From Chamaea fasciata (lineage: Eukaryota > Chordata > Aves > Passeriformes > Sylviidae): a stretch of 64,000 bases of DNA. The position numbers and the translations under genes are program-made. Numbering within the stretch: the first letter of the stretch is position 1; the number at the start of each line of letters is the position of its first letter. Positions 10,791 to 23,965 of the stretch are shown here, piece by piece. The stretch spans positions 11,792,945 to 11,856,944 of the forward strand of contig JARCOQ010000017.1 of the NCBI GenBank assembly GCA_029207755.1. Direction: 5' to 3'. The notes beneath the pieces are model-generated. The model did no database searches and had not been told where the DNA came from. It saw nothing but the letters and a program-made list of their open reading frames with translations.

Positions 10791-13143
10791 ACTCCCTGCT
10801 CCAAATGCTCCAGGATATCCCAGCACAGAGGAAATGTCTCCTGCCCAAGCCAAGAGATCAGGGTGCCAGAGCCCCAGGGCTGCTGTGGGTGTAGACCCTG
10901 AGCCCTCACCCACACTGCCCTGCAAGGCAGAATAAACTGGGAGTGAGGCCACATCCCACAGCACAGGGAAAAGGTGAAACCAGGAATTAAACTGCTCCTG
11001 CAGAGGTCAAGCACATGAAAAGCCACGAGATTGGACTGATTTTCTTTGAGTTTTTCTCCTTCAGAATAATGTTCTGCTGGTGGTATATTTGTATTTTGGT
11101 GGCAGAGAAAAGGCTGCAGCACTGCCTGTACCAGGCAGTGTGCAAACACTGCTGAACCTGCCCCCAAGATCCTACAACATCAAAAACTCTGCTTTATTGA
11201 AGAGAAAACAAATGCACACTTCACATTTCTTTTTTAGCAACCTTAGGGTTCGGGATGCCAAGTGTAATAACATCAGTTGACACTTCCACAAAAACACATG
11301 GTGAAGAGAGAAGAGATTTCAAGGGGAAAAGAAAAAAAAAGTACCACAAAACCCTGTACCAATATTGTGACTTCTCCCACGCTCCAGCAACGCTTCTGAC
11401 ATTTCCCAATGTGAAACCAAGCTGACATCTTCAGCCCACCCAGAACAGCCTCGACTGTTTCCTCCCTGCAATGGCTTTTCTTCCTTTCTCACAGCATATG
11501 TTCAAGATAAACATCTGAGGCTGTGAAGAAGCACCAACTTCTCAGTGTTAGTGGCTGTACAGCACATCATCTGGAGTTATGGGATGGGGTTTGTTAAAGA
11601 TGACATTTCAAGGAGCCAAGAAAGTGCTACCTGATCTCTTCTCAGCAGTCCCAGTCAGAGATTTACTCTCTCTGGGCAGTCCATGGCAACAAACTTCATT
11701 GTTTTTATTCCACTGAAAGTAGGTGCAGGATTTATATTCCAGGAGACCTGTACACGTTTATGTTAATTGTGCAATAGCACAATGTTTTCTTGGGCAGTTT
11801 AGGAAATTTTCTGGTAAAGGGTAGGGAAAATTGAGGATTTTCTGGTACATTGGCAGCAACAAAAATACAGCAAAAGGTCATTTACTGCCGATATTGTGGT
11901 TGCATCTGAAGCAGATGAAGGCTGCTGAACATGAATTTAGGGGAAGGCAATACCTTGCTTGTTGTCATCAGAAACACACCCCACTGCTCCTGAGTAGCTG
12001 GAGATGGCCATGTAAACTAGCTGTGACAGCTGGGAAATCCTAAGGAGAGATTTAGTGGGCTTATTAGGGCATAATATGATTTTATTTTCATTCTTTTGCA
12101 AATATGCAAGCCAGGAATTTGCTATTGTTCCAACCAAACTTTCAGCTTTTACACTTCTGGAAAGCAGCTGTTCATGCTGAGGCCTGTGACATGTTGACAA
12201 GGGCTAAATTCAGAGAGAGCCTTGGGCCCACCCTGCTGGAGTCAGTGTCATGCGAGAGCCACAGTGAAATGGAAGAAAGCCGAAAATTTTCAACAGAATT
12301 TACCTCCCAGCTGTACAGTATGGATGGGTATCACAGCTTTGTCTGTGTGGGAGCTGCTCATCAGAAAACATTCCTTCCATCAACACAACAGGCTGAAATC
12401 AGGAGTGCTAAAAGTTGTCCAGAAAAAACCCTTACACTGGAGACACTTAACAGGCAGACATGAGACACTCAGGAATTGGATATCATCTGTTATTTCTCAC
12501 AAACATGGCATTTAAAGTCCATTAAAACAAGCTCCACCAACTCCCTGCACCCCCTGCCATCATTCCAAACATCCCTAAGGCCCCTCAACAGAACCTGCTC
12601 AAAAAAATAAACCCCCCAACCTGAGCAGTTGACACACAGACCACCGGCGTAAAAAAAGTAACACCCTGAAAGAACAATCATTTTAATTTCCCATTAGTTG
12701 TCTTCACAGATTTATCATTTGGGCTTTTCCTTAGCAGCCTTGAGGGGAAAATGAGTGATGTGTGTGACTGCACAGGAACTACAAAAAGTCTCTTAAAGGC
12801 ATTTAGAGCTGCTATTGCAATAATTTCCTTTCAACAGATGAATGAACTGAGGACATTAGGCATGAAGAAAACTAATTTTCAATAGAATACCACCTATAGA
12901 TTATGTTCCAGCTGGGTGGGTAACCCCTGGAGCTGTAGGAGCTGCCCAGAAGTCTCCAAGAGGAGTTTGCACAGCAGAGCTGGTGGCACTTTGCCCTGCT
13001 AAGGGATGTTCTCCACCTTCAGCAGGGGCCAGATCTGACCCTCTGAGGACTCTGAGCTGGGCTTCAGCCCCAGAGAGGAGACACAGGATCCCTTCCTCAT
13101 CACAAAACTCTCTGCCTCTGGCTCCAGGACCTTGCCCTGCTGC
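10791..13143. other. Unique sequence, no gene seen
   Basis: No recognised element. The 200 bp before the family A LTR at 13144 are GC-richer but match none of the repeats identified here. Confidence 0.45.
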
Positions 13144-13575
13144 TGATGCATTGGGATTTAGCTTTTTTTTTTATTTTTCAGATCCTGTACTGCTTTAGTG
13201 TGTAACTCTAAACTCCATATACAGTGTTAGCTACCCTCTTCACATTTTGGTCGGACACAACAATTCCTCTCTAGGCCTGAAACTCAATCTGTCTCAGGCC
13301 CTGAGAGATGTAAACATCAGTGAACAGGGAGGGGGGAAAACAGAGTAAATGACTTCATCACCTGAAGCTGTAATTGGACAATTAACCCCTGATATGTAAA
13401 TAGAACAAACCTATAACTGTATGAAAAACTCACGACCATTGTCCATCTTGGGTGTGGCCCCTGGGAGGCTTTTGACTGCCCAAGGTGTATCTATTGAAGG
13501 CCTTCAATAAATACCCACTTTTAATTCCCTCAATTTTGTCTAGCCTCTGTTTTAGGCAGCCATTCCAAGGCACCA
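13144..13575 (+). mobile_element. Solo LTR, family A copy 3 (432 bp) with 4-bp target duplication
   Basis: Begins TGATGC, ends GCACCA, and is flanked by CTGC on both sides (13140-13143 and 13576-13579). It shares with the other family A copies 'cattttggtcgg', 'aattaacccctgata', 'tgaaaaactca' and 'ttcaataaatacc'. The intact 4-bp duplication supports a class I-like integrase for the family. Confidence 0.8.
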
Positions 13576-14309
13576 CTGCATGCCGGGATTACCCTGCAGA
13601 CCCCAGCCACACAAGGGCTCCCATCACCAAGTCTCCCTCTGCTCTTGGCCAGGTGATGCTCCTACAGAACACCTCAGGCATGGCCCTAAATAAAATCCCG
13701 AATTCCAAGGTGTTGGCAGAGTCAGAGCCTGGTTTAGTGACTGGAACCACACAGCTCAAAGCAGTCAGAGCTCAGGGTGCTGCTGAGGCACAGCCCCAGT
13801 GCCCAAAGCTGCATCCACCCCACAGACCCCAGTGTCCTGTCTGGGGTCTGTCCAGCAGCTCAGTTTGACAAGAAGATGCTCCCACACAGTTTATCCCTCA
13901 CAAACCTCTCTCAGACCGCCTCATAGCCTGGGATTGTTTTTGCCCAGGGGAGAAACATCTCAGAACACTCTGAACCTGCAACACAGGGAATACTGAACAT
14001 ATCCTCTTCACTACACAGCCAGAGAAATTTCTGACAGTACCCATTCATTCTGTTTTCTTTTTTTCCTTCCTAACTCTTCCTTGACAAATGATAAAAGCCT
14101 CTAAAACTACCTCTGCTAAGCACTATATACACATAAAATCTGTGCTGTTGTGCTGATGGGCTTCTCCCGTGGCTCTGAGCTCCCAGGTCCTCATTACAGA
14201 GTCAGGAAAGGGCTTTCAAGAGCTGTAATTGCTGCCTAACTGAACAAAACCCACCCCGAGCACGGAGGCACAGCCTGTTGTAGGAAATGGTCAAAAAGGC
14301 ACCGGGTAG

Positions 14310-14319
<10 letters not shown>

Positions 14320-14353
<34 letters not shown>
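14320..14353. repeat. Poly(A) tract (34 A)
   Basis: Thirty-four uninterrupted A, preceded by 'aaaaaattt'. No associated retrocopy is recognised. Confidence 0.9.
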
Positions 14354-14355
<2 letters not shown>

Positions 14356-14991
14356 AACAAATTAACTTAAGTAATGGCAGTTGCCTGGAATTACTCGATG
14401 CTCGGAATACTCAAAATACAATCCACAACAGTGAATTCCTTTAGTACCTGCCGAATTTCTTTCAGTGGCACACAGGTTTTCCTCCCCTTCCACCAGCTCC
14501 CACAGACCTGTGACTGCTCCCACCAGCAACACTTTTGGGTCAAAGACTGATGATCACATCCAGTTTCAGGGTTAAAAACAGGGTTATAAACCTGAATTAG
14601 CATCACAAGAAGTGAAATACTTTGAAAGATAGATCAAATATGTGCTTTAAATTAGAATTAAGCTAACACAGTGTAGATCTACATTAGCTTCATCCAAAAC
14701 AGGGATTATTCCTCCATAATAAAAAGGAGATGCAGACCTCTGAAGCTGAATAAACCCCCTAGATTAATCCCTATTATCTTTTTTCTTTAGGCTTTGTTTT
14801 GAACAGCGAGTTTCCTTTAACATCCTTCAAGACAAAGCACCATCACACGGAGCAGGGGAAGAACAAAGCAGCTCCTTTTATCTACTTCTCCATCTTCTGA
14901 GTAAATATTGCATCACTGCTCTCCCTAGAAAACATCTTTGTTTTAGGGATGGGGACGAGCTGATGTGATCATGAGAGAGCAGAGCTGCAAG

Positions 14992-15028
14992 GGTAAAACC
15001 TTGGGTTTTACCTGCCCAAGGTAAAACC
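14992..15028. repeat. Compact palindrome with three GGTAAAACC-type arms
   Basis: GGTAAAACC (14992-15000), TTG, then its exact complement GGTTTTACC (15004-15012), then GGTAAAACC again (15020-15028). An overlapping second inverted pair, CCTTGGG/CCCAAGG (14999-15005 and 15015-15021), gives an alternative hairpin. Confidence 0.7.
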
Positions 15029-15109
15029 TGTGCAGGGACCCCCCTGTCAGCCCTGCCCCATCACAGAGCTTAGCTCCAGCCCTGCCTGCTGAGGGCAGCA
15101 AGAAGGGCT

Positions 15110-15558
15110 TGATGCCTTAGGATTTTAGCTTTTATATTTTTCATATATTTGTAATCCTGCAGTTCTTTAGTGTATAATTCTAAACTCCATATACAGTTTG
15201 AGCTGCTGCTTCCCCATTTTGGTCAGACACAACAATTCCTCTCCAGGCCTGGGGATCAAGGACACCTCACTGCCTCAGGCCCTGTGAGAAATGTAAAGAA
15301 AGGGGACTAAGGGGGGAGCAAACCTGGGGTAAATGACTTCATTACTGAAGCTGGAATTGGAAGATGAACCCCCAAAATACAAATGGACCAAACTTACAAA
15401 AGCGTGAAAACCTGTGACCCGTGGTCCATTTTTGGGTGCAGCCCCTGGGTGGCTTTGTCTGCCCTGGATGTACCTGAAGGCCCTTCAAAAAATAAAACTC
15501 TTTTTTACTCTCTTAACTTTGTCTGGCCTCTGTTTTTAGGTAGCCCCAAAAAGCATCA
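15110..15558 (+). mobile_element. Solo LTR, family A copy 4 (449 bp)
   Basis: Exact TGATGC...GCATCA ends. Very close to the inverted copy at 5814-6264 and clearly younger than copies 1 and 3. It shares with the inverted copy a block ('ggatcaaggacacctcactgc', one base different) missing from the older copies. The TATA position reads 'ttacaaaag' (mutated) and the polyadenylation region 'aaaaaataaaac'. Flanks ggct/ggcc fit a 4-bp duplication with one change. Confidence 0.85.
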
Positions 15559-18500
15559 GGCCAAATAGTAAAGTTTCTTTTTTTCCCCTTCCCCCTTTTC
15601 AGCAGTGTGCAGAAAATCCCAGTGTGTGCGTGGTTAGGTGCCATCTGCTCCCCTTTCCAGTGGAAGAGTCATGATATTTACATCCCCTGAGAGTCCCCAC
15701 ATTAGCTGTGCATAAAGACTCTGCTCCTCCTGCACAGGAATGTAATGGCTGCAGAACAGATGGGGAAAACAATACAAGGATATTATTAGGACAAACCCAT
15801 ATTAGAAGGAATGGTTCTGTTCCTTATATAATTACACCAGAGCAGAGAGGGGTTTCTAGAGTGCTGCAGCCTCTGGAAATTTAAAGATTTCATAGAATCG
15901 ATCTTGAGGTTCCTTTACTGTAGAACACCAATGTTCACCCTTAAAATGTTCCACCTGTATTCTGATTTTTTTTTAAAAAAAGGGAAATAAGGTGAAACAG
16001 CAGTAGTTTCTGTGGGCTTTTTCAAGAGTTAAACCATCACGAAGCAAAAAGGTCATGGAAAAGAAAGTGAGCCTGTTCTGATGGTGGTCTCCTCTTGCAT
16101 CAGCCCATGACTAATTCTACAGCACCCACCTGCCTCTGTTTTATGTCAAATGCTTAGTCTGGTGCTTCTGCCCCCTCCCTCCCACTCTGAGCCTCTCCTG
16201 ATATTCCATCCCATAAGGAAAACAGCTTGGTTCTGCAATTCCACCTTAATTCTGCTATTCCATGATGACAGAAAGGTGCATCCTAGATACTGTGAATATT
16301 GGCAGCTGCATAAAGGGAATAACTGCACCAGAGACAGCCCAGATGAGGAGATATTTGCTAAGCCTAGGAAATGCCTTTACTCTCTCCCAATCAGTTCTCA
16401 TCCTATAAGAGAAAAAAATTTATATAATATTTCCCAGTCTAAGACTGGGAAACGTTACAGCCCATTTTACTGGTCATCAGCAGCCTTCAAATAATTCATG
16501 CAGAAAATTACTTAAAACACCCCCGCCCCCCACATACAAATGCATCTGTTTCTGATTTAAAATAAAGTTCAATTCCCATTTTTGAAAAAGCTTTTATCTT
16601 CAGGAAATATGGAGGCTTCGAAGTTCAGTCATTTGCAGCTCATTTGAACATTAATGGAAAGAAGTGTTCCTCTACTTCAAACTATTTCCTCAGTCAATTA
16701 GACAAATCCTCTAAGTGCAGCTGGTGAAGCAGTTCATGTCCAGGAACTTAATTAGTGCTCAGTTCCCAGACTTGCACCCACCTCACCCACACCAAGAGCC
16801 TCCCATGGGCCAGGCAGCCCCTGGGGCTGTGCAGGAGGGGCTGTGGGGACAGCTGGGGACCGCACAGGGCCAGGACAGCCAGCACAGCAGCTGGGACAGA
16901 GCAGGAGTGGTGGAAGAGGAGGCAGGATCCATCAGAAGGGAAAAGCAAATTCCAGACTGATGAAAGACTCAGCAAAGGTCCTGCCTTCAGATGGTCACTG
17001 AGAAAACTCCCCCAGCAAGTTTTCAGAGCAACACCTCTTCCCCTGTTCCCTCGCTGAATCTCTCATTGACATTTTTAACCCACTCCTGCTCCCCTCCCCT
17101 GCAACTTCAAGGACACTGGCACTTGCACATTTGTTTGTCCTAGTTAGCTGCTCTGCTCCTGACTGTGGCTGATGGCATTCCTAATTAGGACTGCTGGCAC
17201 AGCACCTTCCAGCATCACCAGGAACAACCCAGAGCTGCCTGCAGAGCCCAAAAGCACTGGGAACATGTGTAGAAGCAGAGTAGCTCTGCACTGACAGAGC
17301 AGGAGCTGCATTTCACACTCTGTGAAGCTGCAATTCCATGGTAAAGAGTGTGGAAAGCATTGAGAAATTTCTAAAAATAATTAGGGTCTCTTGGGAAGAA
17401 AGAAGTTTGAACAACCTTTATAGAGAAACTGAGCAAAGGGGGAAAAAAAAGGAGCCACCATTACTGCTGATGGTGGCACAGAATTACAGCAGAAACTAAG
17501 TGAACTCCTTAATAGAAGGTTCATCTAAAGCAAATTTGTCTCATCCTAAAAGGGCTCATCCCTTGTTTCCACTTTCTCCTAATTGCCAGGTGAGTGCAAG
17601 TGTTGAAAGCAATTGATAATTATGATCTTAAAACAATTCTCTAAGTTCCTCTGAGAAGGCAGATTGCAGGTCAAATACAGTTAAATAAAGAATATTGTTT
17701 TTGAAGCCTCCTTTTGCATGCTCATGTTTATCACTTGTGGAGAAATCAAACTCCACGGCTTTTTGTGGTCACACACCTGACAAGACCTCTGGCAGATGGA
17801 GAGGAACCACTTGAGCAGGTTTCTTCTACACTGCCCTTACTCCTCACACCAGATTTAACTCTCACAGGGATAAAATTCAAAGATACAAACCCTGTCCAAA
17901 CCCTGGTCCTCAGAGTCCCCTGGGATCCCCACAGGATGTTACATCTACATTAACTATGTAGGCCCATTTCTGCCACTTCCGGGCACACTGAGTCCTTTCA
18001 TTAATTTGCCCGGATCCTTGGACAAGAGAGAAGTTGTGTCCCCTCAGGATATCTGCAAATAAATCACAAGACCCACGGCCCAGGTTTGTCAGGATAAGCA
18101 GATGCCTAAACACCTTTCCAACAGATCCAAGAGGCCTCAATTGTCCAAGATTGGGCAATAAGTTGGTTAAAAAGGGCACATGAAGCCCAGTCCACAGTGC
18201 AGCCTCACACCATGAACAATCCTTTCACAGGCAGAGGCAGGATAAACACAACCCAAGGAAGAACTCAGAGGAAAAAATGTGTAGCAGAAATACTTGATCT
18301 AGCATCCCAGTAAGTTTTTCCCCTTCCCAGGGAAGTCCGGGTGATCTGCAGACTCTTCCCATGCCGCTGCACCAGTTTAGTTGGAGGAAAAATGAAATTC
18401 AAATCAGCATTTGACTTTGTCTGTCTCTTCACCCCTGAGTTTCCTGGGAAGGTCCAGGGCAGCTGCCTGTGCTCACACAGCCTGGGAGCAGCTCTGCTGA

Positions 18501-18856
18501 GGGGGATGAGCGAGAATATCCAGCTCCCACCATGGAACTAAAGGGGGAGAAGGCAAATAAACCCAAGAATCATCCTCAGGGCTGTCAGAACCAAGGGAAA
18601 AGCATCACAAAGAGATGTAACAACCGAAACCAGCCCAAAAGCACCCACTACATTTTTTTGTGTGTAAGACCTCATATTTCTGTTTTGTTTATTATCAGAA
18701 AGGAGTACAATATATTTCCTATCCCATAAAATACACATATAATTTTTGTGGTAATAAGACCCAGGAGAGGCATAAATATTCCCAAGGGTTTCTGCAGTTC
18801 AGGAGAACACTGTAAAACAGTTTGATAACTCGGAGATTACATTTCCCTCTATTCAC

Positions 18857-18872
18857 CACACACACACACACA
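18857..18872. repeat. (CA)8 microsatellite
   Basis: Eight uninterrupted CA units. Confidence 0.9.
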
Positions 18873-20334
18873 TATAAAAGCCTGCCAAGGGGAACGTTAT
18901 TGATGCTTTATAACTATGAGCCAATAAACCTCATGAATTTCATTTATTTGAAGACTGCAATAGAAGCAGAAAGATAAGTAGCATCCTTAAATTCAGGACC
19001 ATTAATTTAATCCCCGCCCCCCAACACACACCAGCAAGCTCTCTGTGCTAAATCTTTTCATGGTTCTTTTACCAGTGCAAGCAAAACCAGTAAATGCCAT
19101 TTGGGAAGGAACATTACAGGCCCGTTCAGCAAAGTATCCCTCCTGAATTATCCACAGCAAACGGCAGTGAGATGTTTCTTGTGGCATAGCTTGTGTTTTG
19201 CTCCCAGGAATAATTCAAGGCTAGGCTAGAGAGGAGAGTGGTGGTGGAGGGAGAGCAGCAGCAGGACAGACGGGCTGGGCTGCTGTTTTCAGCTGTTTGG
19301 GGGCAAGGACCAGAGTCCTAGGGCAAGTTCTCCCTCACAGGAATCCTGCTCAGGTCTCATGTCCCTCATTCCACCCACTGGACAGGATCCAGCAGCTCTT
19401 CTCTTTGGGAAGCTCTGGCACAGGAGGCATTTGAGTGGGCTGCAGAGCAAGTTCAGAGGTTCTCCTCCCCTCTCCAGAGTACCTACAAAGCTGAGAGAGG
19501 ATTCACAGCAGCAGCAGCATGGTCAGGGCATTCTACTGAAGAATCATTAGATCAAACCAGCTGTCATAGCCAGTATTTCTCTGAGATGCTGTCAGCAAAC
19601 ACAACCCACCACGGACCCCCTGCCCTGCATCACCTGGCTGGTTTGTGGCCTTTGGCACCACAGTCCCCATTTGCACCAACACAGAGAGCACCAGCAGTGC
19701 TGATAAAACAGCTCTGCATGGAAAGGAAAGGAAGGAAAAATCCCTTAGACTGTTAATAAAGGCTTCAACAGAGAGGAAATAAGATGGCATGGAGTGAGGA
19801 GTGTCAAAAATCTATCCAAGGCAGGTTAGCTCTCATCAGTGGTGCTAAATGGGTATAAACGGACATGCTCAGCCAGGCAGAGACAGCACTGTGGGGAGTT
19901 CAGCCAGGGAGGAGGAGCAGGGAGCAGCTCCCCTTCCAGATGGGATAAGTTCAGCATCTGTTTTGTTCTCAGCCTTGAATGCCTAAATGCATCTTAAAAA
20001 AAAAAAAAAAAAGTCACCACGCAGAGGCAGAGCCTGAGACAGACAGAAGGACATGATTTATCAAACAGCACATCTGGACAGTGGAGTCACACAGAACTGA
20101 CACTCCTTCACAGTTTGGACACTGCCCCCTGTTTGTCCTTGCACGTGTTGAATCCAAACCTGTGGTTTATAAAACCAGCTGCTTAGTTAGGCAAGTTTCT
20201 CCTGAAGCATCTCCACTCAATCCTGGTGCAAAATTTAATAAGCCCCCTGACTCCTGATCTTTCTGTTTTAAAATTTGAGGGCACCGTTTCTGACCTGTGA
20301 ATCACCAAATATCTGCCATGCCCAGCACAATTTC

Positions 20335-20355
20335 AAAATAAATAAATAAATAAAA
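20335..20355. repeat. (AAAT)n microsatellite
   Basis: About five AAAT units. Confidence 0.85.
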
Positions 20356-23300
20356 GACATGACAGCTGCTTGGTCTGAAGCATCCCTGGATCCCAGCTGC
20401 TGCTGCAAGGCTCAGCATTCCAGAAGGGAAATGGGAGAAGCCCTGCACAGCAGTGGAGCAGCTCTCCCAGCACAAAGGTAACATTCATCTGTATCTGGAA
20501 TTACCCCCCAGAATCTGTCTCTGTACTCTTGGTGCATTCAAATGCACCTGCAGCAGTTACAGGCATCACAGAAGACACTTATTTGTTCAAAATTAATGCA
20601 CAAAATGTTAAACAATTCCCTGTCCCTACAACACATAACCACAAGCACAAATCCAAAATCCCAGGGTATCTCAGGAAAGCTGATCCTGAGGAACAGTGAT
20701 GCTGAATCAGATTAGCTGGGGGGATTCTGTTCCTCTTTGGGTGCACCTTTCAAGGGACTTGCATTCTGCCTCTCCAGAACACATGGAACAATATAAGAAA
20801 ACCATTATTTTATTTAAATATACACCCTGAAAAACAGAACTGAAGCTCACACACCAGGACTTCACACATATACAAGTGTTTGACACAGAAGTATCTCAAA
20901 AGAGGAAAAACTAATTGGCTGGGCCCGATGCTTAAATCAGGAACTGAAGTCTGATAGTGCACGTGGATACCTATACTGTGCTTCCTTCTTTAAATGCCCA
21001 CGTGTGTAAACAATCTTAGCTAATAAATAGAGAGTAGAAATCAATTAAGCCTTTTGACAACTAACACTGCATTACCCAACTGCAAGCCCCAAATGCTGCC
21101 CTTAATTTCTTTTAAAAAAGTTTATGACTATTCAAGCAAATAAGAAAAAAGACTAAAATTATACACTTGAAACACACAAAATTATGCCTCATTCTCAAAA
21201 TAAATTATTCACTTGCTTAAGCCAGCACCTATTCTAATGTATTTCCTTGAGGCAAAACATCTCCTCCCCAGCTCCATCACTCTCTTTGAAAGCAACATTC
21301 ATCTTATTTCCCTTTTTTGGAAAGGAGGCTTGATGGGAAGGCAGGAACAGACCTTAAGCCTTCACTCCCTGCCTCTCCTCTAGTCAGCAGCCTTGTCCTA
21401 CACAACCCCTTGGTGCTCAGTCCTGGGGTTTAGGAGTGTTGGGCAGCTGGATGCCAGTCATGTGGTATTTGTGGTCACTGGCTCAGCTCTAATGGGAAGA
21501 CAACGGTTTATGGCCAGATTTGGGCTCCCTCTGACCATCCTACAGCACAGATAAGCCTCTTTTAGCTTCCCACATGGGCTATTTTAAGATTCTCTGGCTT
21601 TAAACTCCTATTATCTAGTTCATCTCAAGTGCCGACTTCAAACCATGAACATTACTCTTCACTAGTGTTTGTGTTTTACCTTCTTCAAGCTGGAAAATAG
21701 AAAAGGTTGTGGAAATGAAGCCTGTGGTGAGCACCTTGACAAAAACCCCACCAAAATTACGGACATGCCAAACTGACATCCCACATCACCTACATCTCCC
21801 TAGGGATAACTGGGTCTTGCAACTGGAGAATCACTTTAGGGCTGACCACGCACAATAAAAGAGAAGTTTGTGACCTGGGGATCCATGAAAGCGGATTTTC
21901 CTTAACGCAGACTGAAGGGAATGAAAGCTGGCACTTTATGGGAAAGCTCAGCAATGCACAGCAGACAAGGCTGACCCACCAAGGAGGCAGTGCCCAAGCC
22001 CATCTTCTGGCTGCACTCACCAGGATAAAACACAATTGTTCTCCAGCATTCCTGGAACATGATGAAAATGCCAGATAAAAAAACCTGAGACATCTCACAG
22101 CAAGGCTGGAGGGGAAAATATTGGAAGATTTATACACATCTGGAGGTAAGTGGTAGAAAACAGTCTGCAGAAGGTGCAAATTTCATCTTCCCAGCGATTC
22201 ATCAACTCAGAAGACACTTGCTCTGGGCAGAGAGACATATTGCAAATTTGTTACTGATTCCTCTTGGAAAACATTTCAGAGTGATTTCATTTTCCAAAAA
22301 TAAAGTTCAATAAAGGCAGTGTTATCTGCACTCAATGCAAAATACATTTTACGTGCACAACTCATGGCTGGTGCATGTATTCAAAATGTAACAAAAATTA
22401 CAGACACTTCAAAAAAATAAAATCAAAATAACTCTTATTTTCTTCCTTGTCAGAACCATAAGCTATTTCAGTTCCTATTCATTTTCCTTTAGAATGATCA
22501 ATGGCTTCATTTATAATAATAGTTAAATTTCGAGTTCTTCAGAGAGTTTATGTGCATAAAGCTCCTACCAACTACCATTAGTAAGAAATGTAATTAAGAG
22601 GTTGCAAACCACAAAGATGAGCCCAATTTATCATTACTTTAACATTTATCACAAATGACAAAACCACAGAAGAAAATAAACATGTTCAAAAAAGCCAGGG
22701 AAAACCCAATCCTACAACAAATAGAAGATACTATACACATAAGGAGAGGAACTATTTACTTTCATTAATTGGGGCTTTCCCAGATTTTTAAAACACATCA
22801 CCAAGGAAAAAATCTTGTTGACCTCTAAACTGAGAGATTATTTGGATGGCAACCCAAATTTCTAATCTCAGCCTATTCTGCCAAAGAATGCTCAGCCTGC
22901 CTCACACCTGCATGTCTCTTTCAGCACTCCTGATGCTCACACACAAAAAAAAGGTTTTTACTCTGGAAAGTCAGGAGTAATTGATAACAAACAGCTTCAG
23001 ACATAAATAGTTTTCATGGACTTTTATTTATTAGTTTTCGTACATTAAGCAAACTTCTTACATTAAACAAACTTTTAAGTCTTTAAAGCCTTCACTCAGC
23101 TGAAGACACAGACATTCTTCTCACCCTATCACAAGAATAAACACATCCTTATTTCAGGCCCTTTTAAACCCACGTCTTCACTAAAGCTTGGGGCACAACA
23201 TCTGAATTAAAAGCATCAGTTCATCTTATTTTAAAAATATCTTGAAATTTAAAAAAAAAAAAAATCTTAGAGAAAGCCCAGGTTTGATGCCTCTGGGAGC

Positions 23301-23817
23301 CCACAATGATACTGATGCCCAGACAATGTCTTTTTCTTGATGAAGTGGTAAAAGCTGCATTAAACACCTTCTCAGTGCCTGCAGCACTCAGCAGGATCGT
23401 GTTGGCTTCTAAAACCCCCAAGTGCAGCTCCTCCATTCCTTCCTGCTCTAATTAGACCATCACACCTGAAGGTGCATCCTCAGCCTTTGAACTACCATCC
23501 CTCCCCACCACTGGAGCAAAACAACATGCTAGCAGGTAAAAAAAGGAAGAGAGCGCCTTGGACGGCAGTCACAGAGCCGTGGATTATCACCTCAGGATTT
23601 AGTGCAGCTTTCCTGGCTGTAAATTGGGCAGTGATAAATGCTGGGAGTGCTAATGGAAAAGGATTTACCCTGCACAGATCGGTGAAATTCCAGTATTAAA
23701 GGCAAAACCCCCAATCTGCAGCCATCCAGGTCAAAGTGATTTGCTGCCTACAGAGTTGCAGGTTCAACAGGAGAACTTCTCCACTCAAAGCATTTGATAA
23801 CATAAAGTTTTGGCTTG

Positions 23818-23965
23818 GATCACAGAGCCACAGAAAGGTCTGGGTTGGAAGGGACCTTAAAGATCATCTTATTCCAATCCCTTGCCCTGGGCAGGGGCAC
23901 CTTCCACTCTCCCAGGTTGCTCCAAGTCCTGCCCAACCTGGCCTTGGACACTTGGTCACCAACAC
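23818..23965 (-). mobile_element. CR1 LINE 3' fragment
   Basis: Plus-strand text 'cacagaaaggtctgggttgg', 'gggaccttaaagatcatctt', 'gggcaggggcaccttccact' and 'aacctggccttggacacttg' is the complement of a CR1 3' end. Short and 5'-truncated. Confidence 0.8.

Larger units (their letters stand above)
13576..15109. other. Sequence between two family A LTRs of like orientation
   Basis: About 1.5 kb with a poly(A) tract and a small palindrome. Although bounded by two same-family LTRs it is not a provirus: the LTRs differ strongly, copy 3 has its own target duplication, and there is no primer-binding site or retroviral coding sequence. Confidence 0.55.
15559..23817. other. Long stretch of unique sequence, no gene seen
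   Basis: About 8.3 kb with only microsatellites ((CA)8, (AAAT)n, a 17-A run at 19996-20012). No LTR, CR1 or exon recognised. Parts such as 22480-22640 are AT-rich with several TAAT cores and could be conserved non-coding DNA. Confidence 0.45.

Noticed and set aside
13144..15558. A provirus bounded by the two plus-oriented family A LTRs
   Set aside because: The two LTRs are strongly diverged from each other, copy 3 has its own 4-bp duplication on both sides, and the 1.5 kb between them has no retroviral coding or primer-binding sequence.
17910..18179. 89-codon minus-strand frame resembling a protein fragment
   Set aside because: No domain recognised and no splice context. It could be an old repeat, but the identity cannot be supported.
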